Notes: a model not told the origin generated them from the letters alone. A DNA stretch of 38,933 bases from Falsiroseomonas sp. (GCF_030695085.1 NZ_JAUYTS010000033.1:1-38933), one strand, 5' to 3'; shown: positions 8,924 through 16,653, numbered from the stretch's first letter. Translations and numbers: made by a program.

Positions 8924-9559
8924 CTACCTGCGGCACACCAGCCGCGGCCGGGCGCCGGCGCCGGGCGGGATCACCAGCCGCGCCCGCAGGCCCGGCGCGC
9001 ACAGCCCGGCCACCGCCCCGGGTGCCAGCGCCGCACCCTGCGCCACCCGCACCCGCGTGTGATAGGCCAGGCCGCGCCCCGGCTCCGCCGAATGATACTG
9101 CGCCACCGCCTCCGCCCAGCTGGCCGTGCGGCCGCGCAATTCCCGCAGGAAGCGCACGGCATAGGCGATGTTGGTGGGCGGGTGGAAGGCCTGGGTGAGG
9201 TCCGGGAAGGCCTCCGGGTGATGCACCAGATTGACCTGCATGCAGCCGACATCGATGGAACGCCTGCCATTCTCCCGCAGCGCCCGCACCGTCTCCACCG
9301 CCTCCGCCGCGGTTTCGGGGAAGATGCTCTCGCCGCCGGCATTCAGCGCGAAGGGCCAGGGCGCCGCGCCGCCACCGGGGCGGGCGCGGCTGCTCTCGAC
9401 GCGCGCAATCGCCAGCAGCAGGCCGTCCGGGATGCCGCTGCGCGCCTCCGCCGCCGCGATGGCGCGGGTGCAGGCGGTCCAGGGATCATCCGCGGCCGCC
9501 TGGGCCGATACGCCCGGCGACCAGGTCAGCAGCGCGACGAGAAGGACAGGGCGCAGCAT
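8924..9559 (-). CDS. Secreted lytic transglycosylase (SLT domain)
   Basis: Starting at the ATG at 9559 gives a 211-aa protein with a signal peptide (LRPVLLVALLTWSPGVSAQA, cleavage probably near residue 19-21). The mature part has the SLT fold: GIPDGLLLAIARVESSRA with the likely catalytic glutamate in VES, an ALNAGGESIFP segment, CMQVNLVHHPEAFPD (the family's GxMQVxxxxH-type motif), and AVAQYHSAEPGRG near the C-terminus. Such enzymes cut the MurNAc-GlcNAc bond of peptidoglycan in the periplasm, often to make room for envelope machines. No secretion or flagellar genes lie nearby. A small membrane gene precedes it on the same strand. Confidence 0.87.
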   Translation of the reverse strand: MLRPVLLVALLTWSPGVSAQAAADDPWTACTRAIAAAEARSGIPDGLLLAIARVESSRARPGGGAAPWPFALNAGGESIFPETAAEAVETVRALRENGRRSIDVGCMQVNLVHHPEAFPDLTQAFHPPTNIAYAVRFLRELRGRTASWAEAVAQYHSAEPGRGLAYHTRVRVAQGAALAPGAVAGLCAPGLRARLVIPPGAGARPRLVCRR

Positions 9560-9606
9560 GGCCGCCACCTGCCCGCCTTGCGTGCCGGGCGTCAACCGCG
9601 CCGGGT

Positions 9607-9822
9607 TCAAAGCGAGGCGATCGGCAACCCCAACCCGGTCAGGAAGAAATTGGGCTCCGCCGGCCCGACCAGCAGCAGCAGGCCGAGCCCGACCGCCGCG
9701 ACGGAGGCCAGCAGCAGCGCCAGCATCCGCCCGGCACCCCGCACCGGGGCCACGAGCAGGGAGGACAGCACCCCCGCCCCGCCGGCCAGCAGCAGCGAGG
9801 CCGCCGCGAACACCGCCGTCAT
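9607..9822 (-). CDS. Small two-helix membrane protein, function unknown
   Basis: I do not recognise this 71-aa protein. Two hydrophobic helices fill most of it (about residues 3-24 and 32-53), joined by a short basic loop (APVRGAGRM), with a proline-containing polar tail. The start at 9822 is chosen because GGAAG lies eight bases upstream; a longer form from 9867 is possible but has no ribosome site. It lies 47 bases ahead of the lytic transglycosylase gene on the same strand and may be in its transcript. It could also be a chance open frame in GC-rich DNA; the hydrophobic pattern and spacing make a real gene somewhat more likely. Confidence 0.5.
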   Translation of the reverse strand: MTAVFAAASLLLAGGAGVLSSLLVAPVRGAGRMLALLLASVAAVGLGLLLLVGPAEPNFFLTGLGLPIASL

Positions 9823-9978
9823 CGCGCCCACTTCCGGCCCATGCTGCAATCCCCGTTGTTGCAACATGCTAGCGCGGGCGTCGTAACCGCCATGTGGCGC
9901 GATCGTGTCGAAACCTTGCCGTTGGGTCAGCGCCGCCCGACATGGAGTGTTGATGCGCGGTGGGCTCGCCCGGCGAGG

Positions 9979-10007
9979 TTGACCCGGCTACAGCCCGCCC
10001 CCTAGCG
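9979..10007 (+). promoter_or_regulatory. Candidate promoter of hrcA
   Basis: TTGACC at 9979-9984 is followed after 17 bases by CTAGCG, giving a -35 of good quality and a weak -10. It would leave a leader of about 30 bases before the hrcA ATG. No CIRCE element (TTAGCACTC-N9-GAGTGCTAA) is visible between 9868 and 10045, so HrcA self-repression by the usual site is not supported. Confidence 0.35.
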
Positions 10008-10045
10008 TCATTGCGCTGCAACTTCACGGTTTGGGACACGCCCCT

Positions 10046-11137
10046 ATGGGTCCAATCACCAGGCCGCCGCGCCCCACCGGGTCGCCCGCGATGAGCCCGT
10101 TGCCACCCGGGCTGGACGACCGGTCCGCGGCCATCTTCCGGGAGCTGGTGGAAACCTATGTCCAGACGGGCGAGCCGGTCGGGTCCCGCACCCTGTCGCG
10201 CCGCCTGCCGCAGGCCCTGTCGCCGGCCACCATCCGCAATGTGATGGCGGATCTGGAGGATGCCGGGCTGCTGTTCGCCCCGCATACCTCGGCCGGGCGG
10301 CTGCCGACGGAACGCGGGCTGCGGCTGTTCGTCGATGGCCTGCTGCAATTCGGCGCGCTGCCGGAGGAGGAACGGGACGCGATCGCCGCCCGCTGCGCCG
10401 CCGGCGGCCGTTCCTTGCAGGAAACGCTGGGCGAGGCGAGCCAGATGCTGTCCGGCCTGGCGGGCGCTGCGGGGCTGGTGGTGGCGCCGAAGCGCGAAGC
10501 GCCGGTGCGGCACATCGAATTCGTCGCACTCGGTACCGGCCGCGCTTTGGTGGTGCTGGTGACGGCCGATGGCCAGGTGGAAAACCGCGTCATCGAGGTG
10601 CCGCTCGGCCTGCCGCCCTCCGCCCTGCAACAGGCCAGCAACTACCTGAATGCGCGCCTGTCCGGCCGCACGCTGGAGGAAACCCGCGGCACGGTGGCGG
10701 AAGAAATCGCCGCCAACCGCACGGCGCTGGATGCGCTGACGAACCAGGTGATCGAGGCCGGGCTCGGCACCTGGGCCGGCGGTAGCGGCGGGTCGCTGAT
10801 CCTGCGCGGCCAGGCCAAGCTGTTGCAGAATCTCGGCCTGGACCACGCCCAGCGGGTGCAGGAAATCCAGGCGCTGTTCGAACGGCTGGAAGCGCAGGAG
10901 ACCATGCTGCGGCTGCTCGACCTCGCCCAGCGCGGGGAGGGGGTGCAGATTTTCATCGGTGCCGAGAGCGGTCTGTTCGACAGCGCCGGCCTGTCCATGG
11001 TGGTCTCGCCCTTCCGCAACGGGGCGGAGCAGATCGTGGGCGCCATCGGCGTGATCGGGCCGACGCGGATCAACTACGGGCGGATCATCCCGGTGGTGGA
11101 CTACACGGCGCGGGTGATCGGGCGGCTGCTGGGCTGA
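10046..11137 (+). CDS. hrcA: Heat-inducible transcription repressor HrcA
   Basis: HrcA represses groESL and related chaperone operons by binding CIRCE. The protein opens with a winged-helix domain (DDRSAAIFRELVETYVQTGEPVGSRTLSRRL, then LSPATIRNVMADLEDAGLLF and HTSAGRLPTERGLRLFVD) and continues with the GAF-like and dimerisation parts (FVALGTGRALVVLVTADGQVENRVIE; IGVIGPTRINYGRIIPVVDY at the end). From the ATG at 10046 it has 363 aa; a later ATG at 10091, or a TTG at 10031, are alternatives. In alphaproteobacteria hrcA is normally followed by grpE, but here a convergent toxin gene begins seven bases after the stop. Confidence 0.96.
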   Translation: MGPITRPPRPTGSPAMSPLPPGLDDRSAAIFRELVETYVQTGEPVGSRTLSRRLPQALSPATIRNVMADLEDAGLLFAPHTSAGRLPTERGLRLFVDGLLQFGALPEEERDAIAARCAAGGRSLQETLGEASQMLSGLAGAAGLVVAPKREAPVRHIEFVALGTGRALVVLVTADGQVENRVIEVPLGLPPSALQQASNYLNARLSGRTLEETRGTVAEEIAANRTALDALTNQVIEAGLGTWAGGSGGSLILRGQAKLLQNLGLDHAQRVQEIQALFERLEAQETMLRLLDLAQRGEGVQIFIGAESGLFDSAGLSMVVSPFRNGAEQIVGAIGVIGPTRINYGRIIPVVDYTARVIGRLLG

Positions 11138-11144
11138 GCGCCTC

Positions 11145-11567
11145 TCAGCCTTCGCCCTTCCAGGGATCGAGGATCGGGACCCCGGCAGCCTGGAAGGCGC
11201 TGGCATCGCGCGTGGCAACCGCGAAGCCGCGGGATGTGGCGATCGCCGCGATATAGCCATCCGGCGTCGGAAAACCCTTTCCGGCATGGCGGGCGGCGAC
11301 GGCCAGATCCGCGTAATGGCGGGCGGCCTGGGTATCGAAGGGCAGGATCCGGCCTTCGAACAGGGCGAGCAGCCCATTGAGCGTGGCGGCGAATTTCTGC
11401 TTGCGCCGCCCGTCCGGCAAGGCACCGATGCCGAACAGCAATTCGGCGACGGTGACGCTGGAGAGAAACAGCGTCTCGGCCGCCTGCGCATCCAGCCAGT
11501 CGCGCACGGCAGGCGCCGGTTCCGGCTTCATCGCCTCGGAGACGACATTCGTGTCCAGGACGATCAC
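11145..11567 (-). CDS. PIN-domain toxin, FitB/VapC type
   Basis: The 140-aa protein is a PIN-domain ribonuclease. The four acidic metal ligands are visible: D5 in VLDTNVVSE, E42 in TVAELLFG, D103 in TPDGYIAAIA and D121 in ATRDASAF. VapC toxins cut specific tRNAs or rRNA; FitB is the related subgroup from Neisseria, and the LDTNVVSE opening and GIGALPDGRRK stretch look FitB-like. It starts with GTG immediately after the TAG of the antitoxin (no gap), so the two are coupled. It converges with hrcA. Confidence 0.92.
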   Translation of the reverse strand: MIVLDTNVVSEAMKPEPAPAVRDWLDAQAAETLFLSSVTVAELLFGIGALPDGRRKQKFAATLNGLLALFEGRILPFDTQAARHYADLAVAARHAGKGFPTPDGYIAAIATSRGFAVATRDASAFQAAGVPILDPWKGEG

Positions 11568-11831
11568 CTAAGTCTCATCGGCCAGGCGCATCGGCGCTGC
11601 GGGCGTCCGGTCGCGGCTTTGCTCCAACGCCTCGAAATCCTGGTTGGTCAGCCCCGCCTCACGGCTCAATGCCGACAGGGCGGAGCCGATGCGGAGACGA
11701 TCCGCGGGGCGCACGGCGGCTTCAAGAATGTCCCGAATCTCGGCCTCCGTGCTGCGGCCGTGATGGGCCGCGCGCAGCTTGAGGGCACGGTGCGCCGCCT
11801 CGGACAGGTTGCGGATGGTGACGGCGGGCAT
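11568..11831 (-). CDS. Ribbon-helix-helix antitoxin, FitA/VapB type
   Basis: 87 aa from the ATG at 11831. The N-terminal half, VTIRNLSEAAHRALKLRAAHHGRSTEAEIRDIL, is a ribbon-helix-helix DNA-binding domain of the FitA/StbC kind: a beta strand, two helices, and the conserved HGRSTEAEIR turn. The C-terminal half (about 45-87) would wrap the toxin. It is expected to neutralise the PIN toxin downstream and to repress its own promoter. No Shine-Dalgarno sequence is seen before the ATG; instead a repeat of the presumed operator runs right up to it. Confidence 0.9.
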   Translation of the reverse strand: MPAVTIRNLSEAAHRALKLRAAHHGRSTEAEIRDILEAAVRPADRLRIGSALSALSREAGLTNQDFEALEQSRDRTPAAPMRLADET

Positions 11832-11879
11832 CTGATATCGTTTCTCGAAAACTGATAGCGTTGATATCAATATGGTGAA
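11832..11879 (-). promoter_or_regulatory. Operator/promoter region of the toxin-antitoxin pair
   Basis: Read on the plus strand, three related half-sites occur: CTGATATC (11832-11839), CTGATAGC (11852-11859) and TTGATATC (11861-11868). The last lies in the perfect palindrome TTGATATCAA (11861-11870). On the minus strand TTCACC (11879-11874) and TATCAG (11857-11852), 16 bases apart, could be the promoter, so the middle repeat would cover the -10. This pattern suits autorepression by a ribbon-helix-helix protein. The lutB gene starts divergently about 85 bases away. Confidence 0.6.
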
Positions 11880-11963
11880 GTGCCAGCATGGCGCAAGCTC
11901 CATCATCCGAGGCTGCGCGAACCGGATTTCCGCGCTATATCAATGTCGAGCAGGAGCGCGCCC

Positions 11964-13409
11964 GTGGTCCACATCACCTCCCCCGCCTTCAAGGCGAATG
12001 CCGCCCGCGCCCTGGCCGATGCCGGGCTGCAAAAGGCACTCGACCGCAGCAAGAGCACCTCGCACGGCAAGCGCGCCGCCGCGGTGGCCGCCCTGCCGGA
12101 GTTCGAGCAGCTGCGCGACATCGGCCGCGACATCAAGAACCACACCCTGGCCAACCTGGACTTCTACCTGGAGGCCTATGCGGCGCAGGTGGAGAAGGCG
12201 GGCGGCACCGTGCATTGGTGCTCGACGGCGGATGAGGCGCGTGCGGCCGTCCTGAAGATCTGCCGCGACAAGGGCGCGCGCACGGTCACCAAGGGCAAGT
12301 CGATGATCTCCGAGGAGCTCGGCATCAACGAGCATCTGGAGGCCCATGGCATCGAGCCGGTGGAGACCGACCTCGGCGAATACATCCTGCAGATCCGCAA
12401 GGAACCGCCGAGCCACATCATCGGCCCGGCCTTCCACCTGAACCGCGAAGACTGGGAAAAGACTTTTCGCGAGATTCACACGGAGCTGCCGAAGGACCGC
12501 GTCTTCCATGAGCGCAGCGACATCATGGCGGAGGCGCGCACCAAGCTGCGCAGTCGCTTCCTCGCGGCGGATGTCGGCATCACCGGCGCCAACTTCCTGA
12601 TCGCCGAAACCGGCAGCAACGTGATCGTCACCAACGAAGGCAATGGCGACCTGACGCAGACCCTGCCCAAGACGCACATCGTCCTGGCCAGCATCGAGAA
12701 GGTGGTGCCGACGCTGGAGGATGCGACCAGCCTGCTGCGCCTGCTCGCCCGTTCCGCCACCGGCCAGGATTTCTCGGTCTACACCACCTTCTCCACCGGC
12801 ATCCGGCGCGAAGCCGACCTCGATGGGCCGGAGGATTATCATGTGGTCCTGATCGACAATGGCCGGTCGAACATGATCGGCACGGATTTCCAGGAGATGC
12901 TGCGCTGCATTCGCTGCGCCGCCTGCATGAACCATTGCCCGGTCTATGGCGTGGCCGGCGGGCATGCCTATGGCTGGGTCTATCCCGGCCCGATGGGCTC
13001 CGTGCTGACGCCGACGCTGATCGGCATCGACAAGGCCGGCAACCTGCCCAATGCCAGCACCTTCTGCGGCAAATGCGAAAGCGTCTGCCCGGTTAAGATC
13101 CCGCTGCCGAAGCTGATGCGGCATTGGCGCGAACGGGAATTCGAGCGGCATCTGTCGCCGCAATCCGTCCGCTCCGGCCTAGCCCTCTGGGCCTGGTTCG
13201 CCAAGCGGCCCGGGGCCTACCGGATGGTGACCAGGCTCGGCATCGGCGCGCTGTCGCTGCTCGGCCGCGGCAAGGGCGCCTTCAAATCGCTGCCGCTGGC
13301 CGGTGGCTGGACCGCGGGCCGGGATCTGCCGGCACCCGAACCGGGGGGGACCTTCATGGCGCGCTACAAGGCGCATCAGCGCACCGAGCAGCGGGCAGGC
13401 CGCCGATGA
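11964..13409 (+). CDS. lutB: Lactate utilisation iron-sulfur protein LutB
   Basis: LutB is the Fe-S subunit of the LutABC L-lactate oxidation system. An N-terminal LUD domain (KGKSMISEELGINEHLE; ITGANFLIAETGSNVIVTNEGN) is followed by two ferredoxin-type cluster motifs: CIRCAACMNHCPVYG (about 12905-12950) and CGKCESVCPVKIP (about 13066-13104). A C-terminal DUF3390-like tail follows. I start it at the GTG at 11964, which has AGGAG seven bases upstream and gives 481 aa; an ATG at 11943 and a GTG at 11880 are in frame but lack a good ribosome site. The stop overlaps the next gene by ATGA. It is divergent from the toxin-antitoxin operon. Confidence 0.93.
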   Translation: MVHITSPAFKANAARALADAGLQKALDRSKSTSHGKRAAAVAALPEFEQLRDIGRDIKNHTLANLDFYLEAYAAQVEKAGGTVHWCSTADEARAAVLKICRDKGARTVTKGKSMISEELGINEHLEAHGIEPVETDLGEYILQIRKEPPSHIIGPAFHLNREDWEKTFREIHTELPKDRVFHERSDIMAEARTKLRSRFLAADVGITGANFLIAETGSNVIVTNEGNGDLTQTLPKTHIVLASIEKVVPTLEDATSLLRLLARSATGQDFSVYTTFSTGIRREADLDGPEDYHVVLIDNGRSNMIGTDFQEMLRCIRCAACMNHCPVYGVAGGHAYGWVYPGPMGSVLTPTLIGIDKAGNLPNASTFCGKCESVCPVKIPLPKLMRHWREREFERHLSPQSVRSGLALWAWFAKRPGAYRMVTRLGIGALSLLGRGKGAFKSLPLAGGWTAGRDLPAPEPGGTFMARYKAHQRTEQRAGRR

Positions 13410-13666
13410 GCCCGGAGCCCTTGAATCGCGACAAGATGCTGCCGGCGGGCGAGGAGGCGGAGCGCATCCACGGCTATCGCTTCCCCGACCAGAGCGCACC
13501 CGCCCGCACCGCGCCGCGCCCCACCGGCACGCTGGAGCAGATCTACGCCCGGATCGACGCGGACACCCCGGCCGTGCGGCTGAACGAGGATCTCGACCGG
13601 ATCGAGGGCGCGCTGGCCAAGCTGGAACAGGCGGTGCGCGACGCGATGGAGGCCGAAAGGCGATGA
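13406..13666 (+). CDS. Unrecognised 86-aa protein between lutB and lutC
   Basis: I do not recognise this protein. It overlaps lutB by ATGA at its start and lutC by ATGA at its end, so it is locked into the lut operon and very likely translated. The first 40 residues are polar and proline-rich (IHGYRFPDQSAPARTAPRP). The C-terminal part (about residues 55-86, ending LEQAVRDAMEAERR) is a charged amphipathic helix with heptad-like hydrophobic spacing, so it may form a coiled coil. There are no cysteines, signal peptide or membrane segments. Its position suggests an accessory or assembly role for the LutBC complex; this is inference only. Confidence 0.75.
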   Translation: MSPEPLNRDKMLPAGEEAERIHGYRFPDQSAPARTAPRPTGTLEQIYARIDADTPAVRLNEDLDRIEGALAKLEQAVRDAMEAERR

Positions 13667-14430
13667 GCAAGGACGCCATCCTCGGCGCGATCCGCCGCGG
13701 CCTGAAGCGCGGCCCGCTGCCGGCCGACCAGCAGGCGATGCTCGCCGGCCGCATCGCCACCCATCCGCGCCATTTGATCCCGGCCCGGTCGCGCCTGCCG
13801 CGGCCGGAGCAGATCGCGCTGTTCATCCGCAATGTGGAGAAGGAATTCGGCACGGTCGAACGCGTGCCGGATCACGCCGCCATCCCCGCCGCAGTGGCGG
13901 ATTACCTGGCCGCGCAGAACCTGCCATCGCGCATCGTCATGGCGCCGCACCCGGACCTCACCGGCATCGACTGGTCGACCCGCCCGATGCTGGAGCGGGA
14001 GGCGCGGCGCGCCGAGGCCTCCGATTCCGTGTCGCTGCAACATGCCTGGGCCGGAATCGCCGAGACCGGCACGCTGGTGCTGCCCTCCGCCGCCGAGCGT
14101 CCGACCACGCTGAACCTGCTGCCGGATACGGAAATCGCCGTGCTGCGCGCGTCTGACGTGGTCGGCGCCTATGAGGAAGCCTGGGACCGGCTGCGCGCCG
14201 GGGCGCCGGATGCGCTGACCGGCGGCTTCATGCCGCGCAACATCATGCTGGTCACCGGCCCCTCCCGTTCCGCCGATATCGAGCAAACGCTGGAACTCGG
14301 CGCGCATGGCCCGCGCCGCCTGCATATCCTGCTGGTGGAGGATGAGCCGGCGCCGCGCATGGAAAGCCCGGCCGAGGCCCGCGCGGAAGCCACCACCCAG
14401 CCGGGCGCCCCCGCCGCCCCGGGCGATTGA
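13663..14430 (+). CDS. lutC: Lactate utilisation protein LutC (LUD domain)
   Basis: 255 aa with the LUD domain of LutC/YkgG: SVSLQHAWAGIAETGTLVLPSA near the middle, ERPTTLNLLPDTEIAVL, and PRNIMLVTGPSRSADIEQTLELGAHGPRRLHILLVED at the C-terminal end, where the family's GPSxTADIE motif appears as GPSRSADIE. LutC is the non-Fe-S partner of LutA and LutB. The last 25 residues (MESPAEARAEATTQPGAPAA) are a low-complexity tail beyond the domain. It overlaps the upstream small gene by four bases and is followed seven bases later by smr. Confidence 0.93.
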   Translation: MSKDAILGAIRRGLKRGPLPADQQAMLAGRIATHPRHLIPARSRLPRPEQIALFIRNVEKEFGTVERVPDHAAIPAAVADYLAAQNLPSRIVMAPHPDLTGIDWSTRPMLEREARRAEASDSVSLQHAWAGIAETGTLVLPSAAERPTTLNLLPDTEIAVLRASDVVGAYEEAWDRLRAGAPDALTGGFMPRNIMLVTGPSRSADIEQTLELGAHGPRRLHILLVEDEPAPRMESPAEARAEATTQPGAPAAPGD

Positions 14431-14437
14431 GAGCCCC

Positions 14438-15019
14438 ATGCGCGAAAAGCGGCTGAACCAGGCCGATCTCGCGCTGTGGCGCGCCTTCACCGCGGAAATC
14501 CGGCCGCTGTTTGGCCATCAGCGCCCGCCGGCACCGCCCACCCCGGCCGCCGCGCCGGTGCCGGAACCGCCCGCGCAACTCGCCATTGCGCCGCCGCCGA
14601 AACCCGCCCGCCCGCTGCCGCCACCGGAGATTCGCGTCGGCGAGGTGCCGGGCGGCCTCGACCGCAAGCGCTGGGCAGCGCTGCGCCGCGGCGACATGCG
14701 GGCGGAACGGACGCTGGACCTGCATGGGCGGCGGGTGGCGGAGGCGCATCTGGTGTTCCGGGCCTTCCTGCACCGCGCGGCGGCGGAGGGTATCCGCACG
14801 GTGACGGTGGTGACGGGGAAGGGGCCGCAGCCGGAAGGCGGTATCCTGCAGCGCGAATTGCCGCATTGGCTGAACGACCCGGAGCTGCGCCCCCTGGTGC
14901 TCGGCGCCGCGCATCCGCACCCGACCAATTCCGGCGCCGTGAACCTGCTGCTGCGCCGCCGCCGCACCAATGCGCTGCCGCCCCCCAAGGCGCTGCCAGC
15001 CAAGGGCAAGCGGCGGTGA
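14438..15019 (+). CDS. Smr/MutS2-domain protein
   Basis: 193 aa. A proline- and alanine-rich stretch (about residues 30-65) follows a short conserved N-terminal helix (RLNQADLALWRAFTAEIRPL). The C-terminal half is a Smr domain with TLDLHGRRVAEAHLVFRAFL, TVVTGKGPQPEGGILQRELP and the closing AHPHPTNSGAVNLLLRR. Smr domains are nucleic-acid nickases or RNA endonucleases; the TGKG loop and the LDLHG motif are both intact. In many alphaproteobacteria this gene follows mltA near the origin, whereas here it trails lutC. The stop overlaps the next start (GTGA). Confidence 0.93.
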   Translation: MREKRLNQADLALWRAFTAEIRPLFGHQRPPAPPTPAAAPVPEPPAQLAIAPPPKPARPLPPPEIRVGEVPGGLDRKRWAALRRGDMRAERTLDLHGRRVAEAHLVFRAFLHRAAAEGIRTVTVVTGKGPQPEGGILQRELPHWLNDPELRPLVLGAAHPHPTNSGAVNLLLRRRRTNALPPPKALPAKGKRR

Positions 15020-15414
15020 CACCCTTCGGGGCCCGGCTGCGGATGCTGCGGCGCCAGCGGCGGGTGACGCTGAAGGACATGGCGACCCACCTCCAGGTCT
15101 CCTCCGCCTACCTCTCCGCGCTGGAGCACGGCCATCGCGGCCGGCCCTCGGCCGGGCTGGTGCACCAGGTGAATGAGTTCTTCGGCCTGATCTGGGACGA
15201 GGCGGAGACGCTGTCCGAACTGGCGAAACTGTCCCACCCCCGCGTCACGCTCGACACGGCCGGGCTGACGCCGGAGGCGACGGCGCTGGCGAACCGCCTG
15301 GCGGAGGGCATCCACCGCCTCAGCCCGCAGACGGTGGCGGCGATGCATGGGCTGCTGGACCGGGAAGTGCCGGCCGGGGAAAAGCCCCGGCTGCGGCGGG
15401 CGGCGGGGCGATAG
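15016..15414 (+). CDS. XRE-family helix-turn-helix regulator
   Basis: 132 aa. The N-terminal 65 residues are a Cro/CI-type helix-turn-helix: FGARLRMLRRQRRVTLKDMA, then HLQVSSAYLSALEHGHRG with the recognition helix, then PSAGLVHQVNEFFGL. The rest is helical with no effector domain that I recognise. It starts with a GTG inside the smr stop. The smr-xre pairing is conserved in alphaproteobacteria, where the regulator's targets are generally not known. It ends six bases from the convergent opine-dehydrogenase-like gene. Confidence 0.88.
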   Translation: MTPFGARLRMLRRQRRVTLKDMATHLQVSSAYLSALEHGHRGRPSAGLVHQVNEFFGLIWDEAETLSELAKLSHPRVTLDTAGLTPEATALANRLAEGIHRLSPQTVAAMHGLLDREVPAGEKPRLRRAAGR

Positions 15415-15420
15415 GCGCGG

Positions 15421-16470
15421 CTACCGCGCGTGGCCATCCCGCAGCAGCGCCGGAAGCCGGCCGAAATCCAGCCCCTCCAGCAGGTCATCGGCCGCCAGGC
15501 TGCTGCCCCACATCGCCTCCAGCACCGCCACCGCCGCCTGGGTCAGCGGCATCGCCACGCCGCGCGGCGTGGCCAGGCGCAGCCACAGCGCCAGGCCATA
15601 GGTGACGCTGACGGCCAGATGCGCGGCATCCAGCCCGCGCAGGCCGGGGCTGGGCCGCGCCGCGGCCAGGGCGCGGGCCATCACCGGCAGCGGCGCTTCC
15701 GGCACGCCGCCCAGCCGGTGCAGCCCGGCGGCCAGGCTCGGCACCGCATGGCCATAGGCCTTGGCCAGATCCAGCCGTTCCGCATCCAGGCGTTCCGCCA
15801 GCCGGCAGATGGCGGGCGTCATGCGACCGTGCTGGTCCCAATCCTCCCCGGCCTCGATCCGGGTGACATTGCCCAGCGCCAGCGCCGCCTGAAGCACCGG
15901 CTCATGCACCGCCAGCGCGGCGCCCAGCGCATCGGCCAACGGCACGAAGCGGATGCCGAACAGATCGGCGCACAGGCTGGCCAGCGCCCCGGCGGAAGCG
16001 GCGGGGACCGCGGCGAGTTCCACGACCTCCGGCAACGCATGCAGGCGCAGTTCATCGCCGGCCAGGCGTTCCGCCACCACCGGCGGGATTGCCATGGCGC
16101 CGATCGGGGCCCGGCGCCCCTCCCGCGCCAGCAGGCGGTCCAGCAGCAGCGGGGCCAGGGAATGGCTCGGCGCCAGCAGCACCGGCACGCCCTCCGTCAG
16201 CATCGGTGCGATGCGGCGCAGCACCGGCCCCAGCGCGTGCGGCGGCACGCTGACCAGCACGGCATCCGCCCTGGCCAGAGCGCGCGCCACATCCACCGCC
16301 ACATCGACCCGCGCGGTGCCCGACAGCACGCCCTGCACCGAGAGGCTGCTGCCGATGCCATGCGTGCCACCGCCGCGCGGCGACCACAGCGCCGCGGCGT
16401 GCCCCCGGCTGACGGCGAGCGCCGCCGCCCCCGGCCCGACCGCACCGGCCCCCAGGACTGCCAGGCGCAT
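15421..16470 (-). CDS. NAD(P)-dependent opine (octopine/nopaline) dehydrogenase family protein
   Basis: 349 aa. An N-terminal Rossmann fold (LAVLGAGAVGPGAAALAVSRGH) is followed by the octopine-dehydrogenase catalytic domain: VHEPVLQAALALGNVTRIE, then an acidic DWDQHGRMTPAICRLAERLDAERLDLAKAYG block typical of the family. These enzymes reductively join an amino acid to a 2-oxo acid, or oxidise such conjugates; the real substrate of most bacterial members is unknown. No neighbouring transport or metallophore genes point to a substrate, so an opine-metallophore role is not supported. It is divergent from the plsC-like gene. A ketopantoate-reductase-like activity is a less likely alternative. Confidence 0.85.
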   Translation of the reverse strand: MRLAVLGAGAVGPGAAALAVSRGHAAALWSPRGGGTHGIGSSLSVQGVLSGTARVDVAVDVARALARADAVLVSVPPHALGPVLRRIAPMLTEGVPVLLAPSHSLAPLLLDRLLAREGRRAPIGAMAIPPVVAERLAGDELRLHALPEVVELAAVPAASAGALASLCADLFGIRFVPLADALGAALAVHEPVLQAALALGNVTRIEAGEDWDQHGRMTPAICRLAERLDAERLDLAKAYGHAVPSLAAGLHRLGGVPEAPLPVMARALAAARPSPGLRGLDAAHLAVSVTYGLALWLRLATPRGVAMPLTQAAVAVLEAMWGSSLAADDLLEGLDFGRLPALLRDGHAR

Positions 16471-16653
16471 GCGGCTCAGGCTTTCGAAGGTGGCGCGGCG
16501 AGGGGCCGGCCAGACGGTGCGGGGTTGGATCGGGCGAATGTGATCATCGGCGCCACCTTACAGGCGCTTGGGCGGTTTCGCACCCTGCCGCGCAACGGCC
16601 TGCCGCACAAAGCCGGGCCGAGGCAGAACGCGCCTGTTGCACCGCAGCAGCAA

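Noticed and set aside
9868..10045. CIRCE operator before hrcA
   Set aside because: No TTAGCACTC or GAGTGCTAA half-site is present in the gap.
15016..15414. The XRE regulator as antitoxin of a toxin pair
   Set aside because: No toxin-like partner overlaps it; the smr-xre pairing is a known conserved arrangement.
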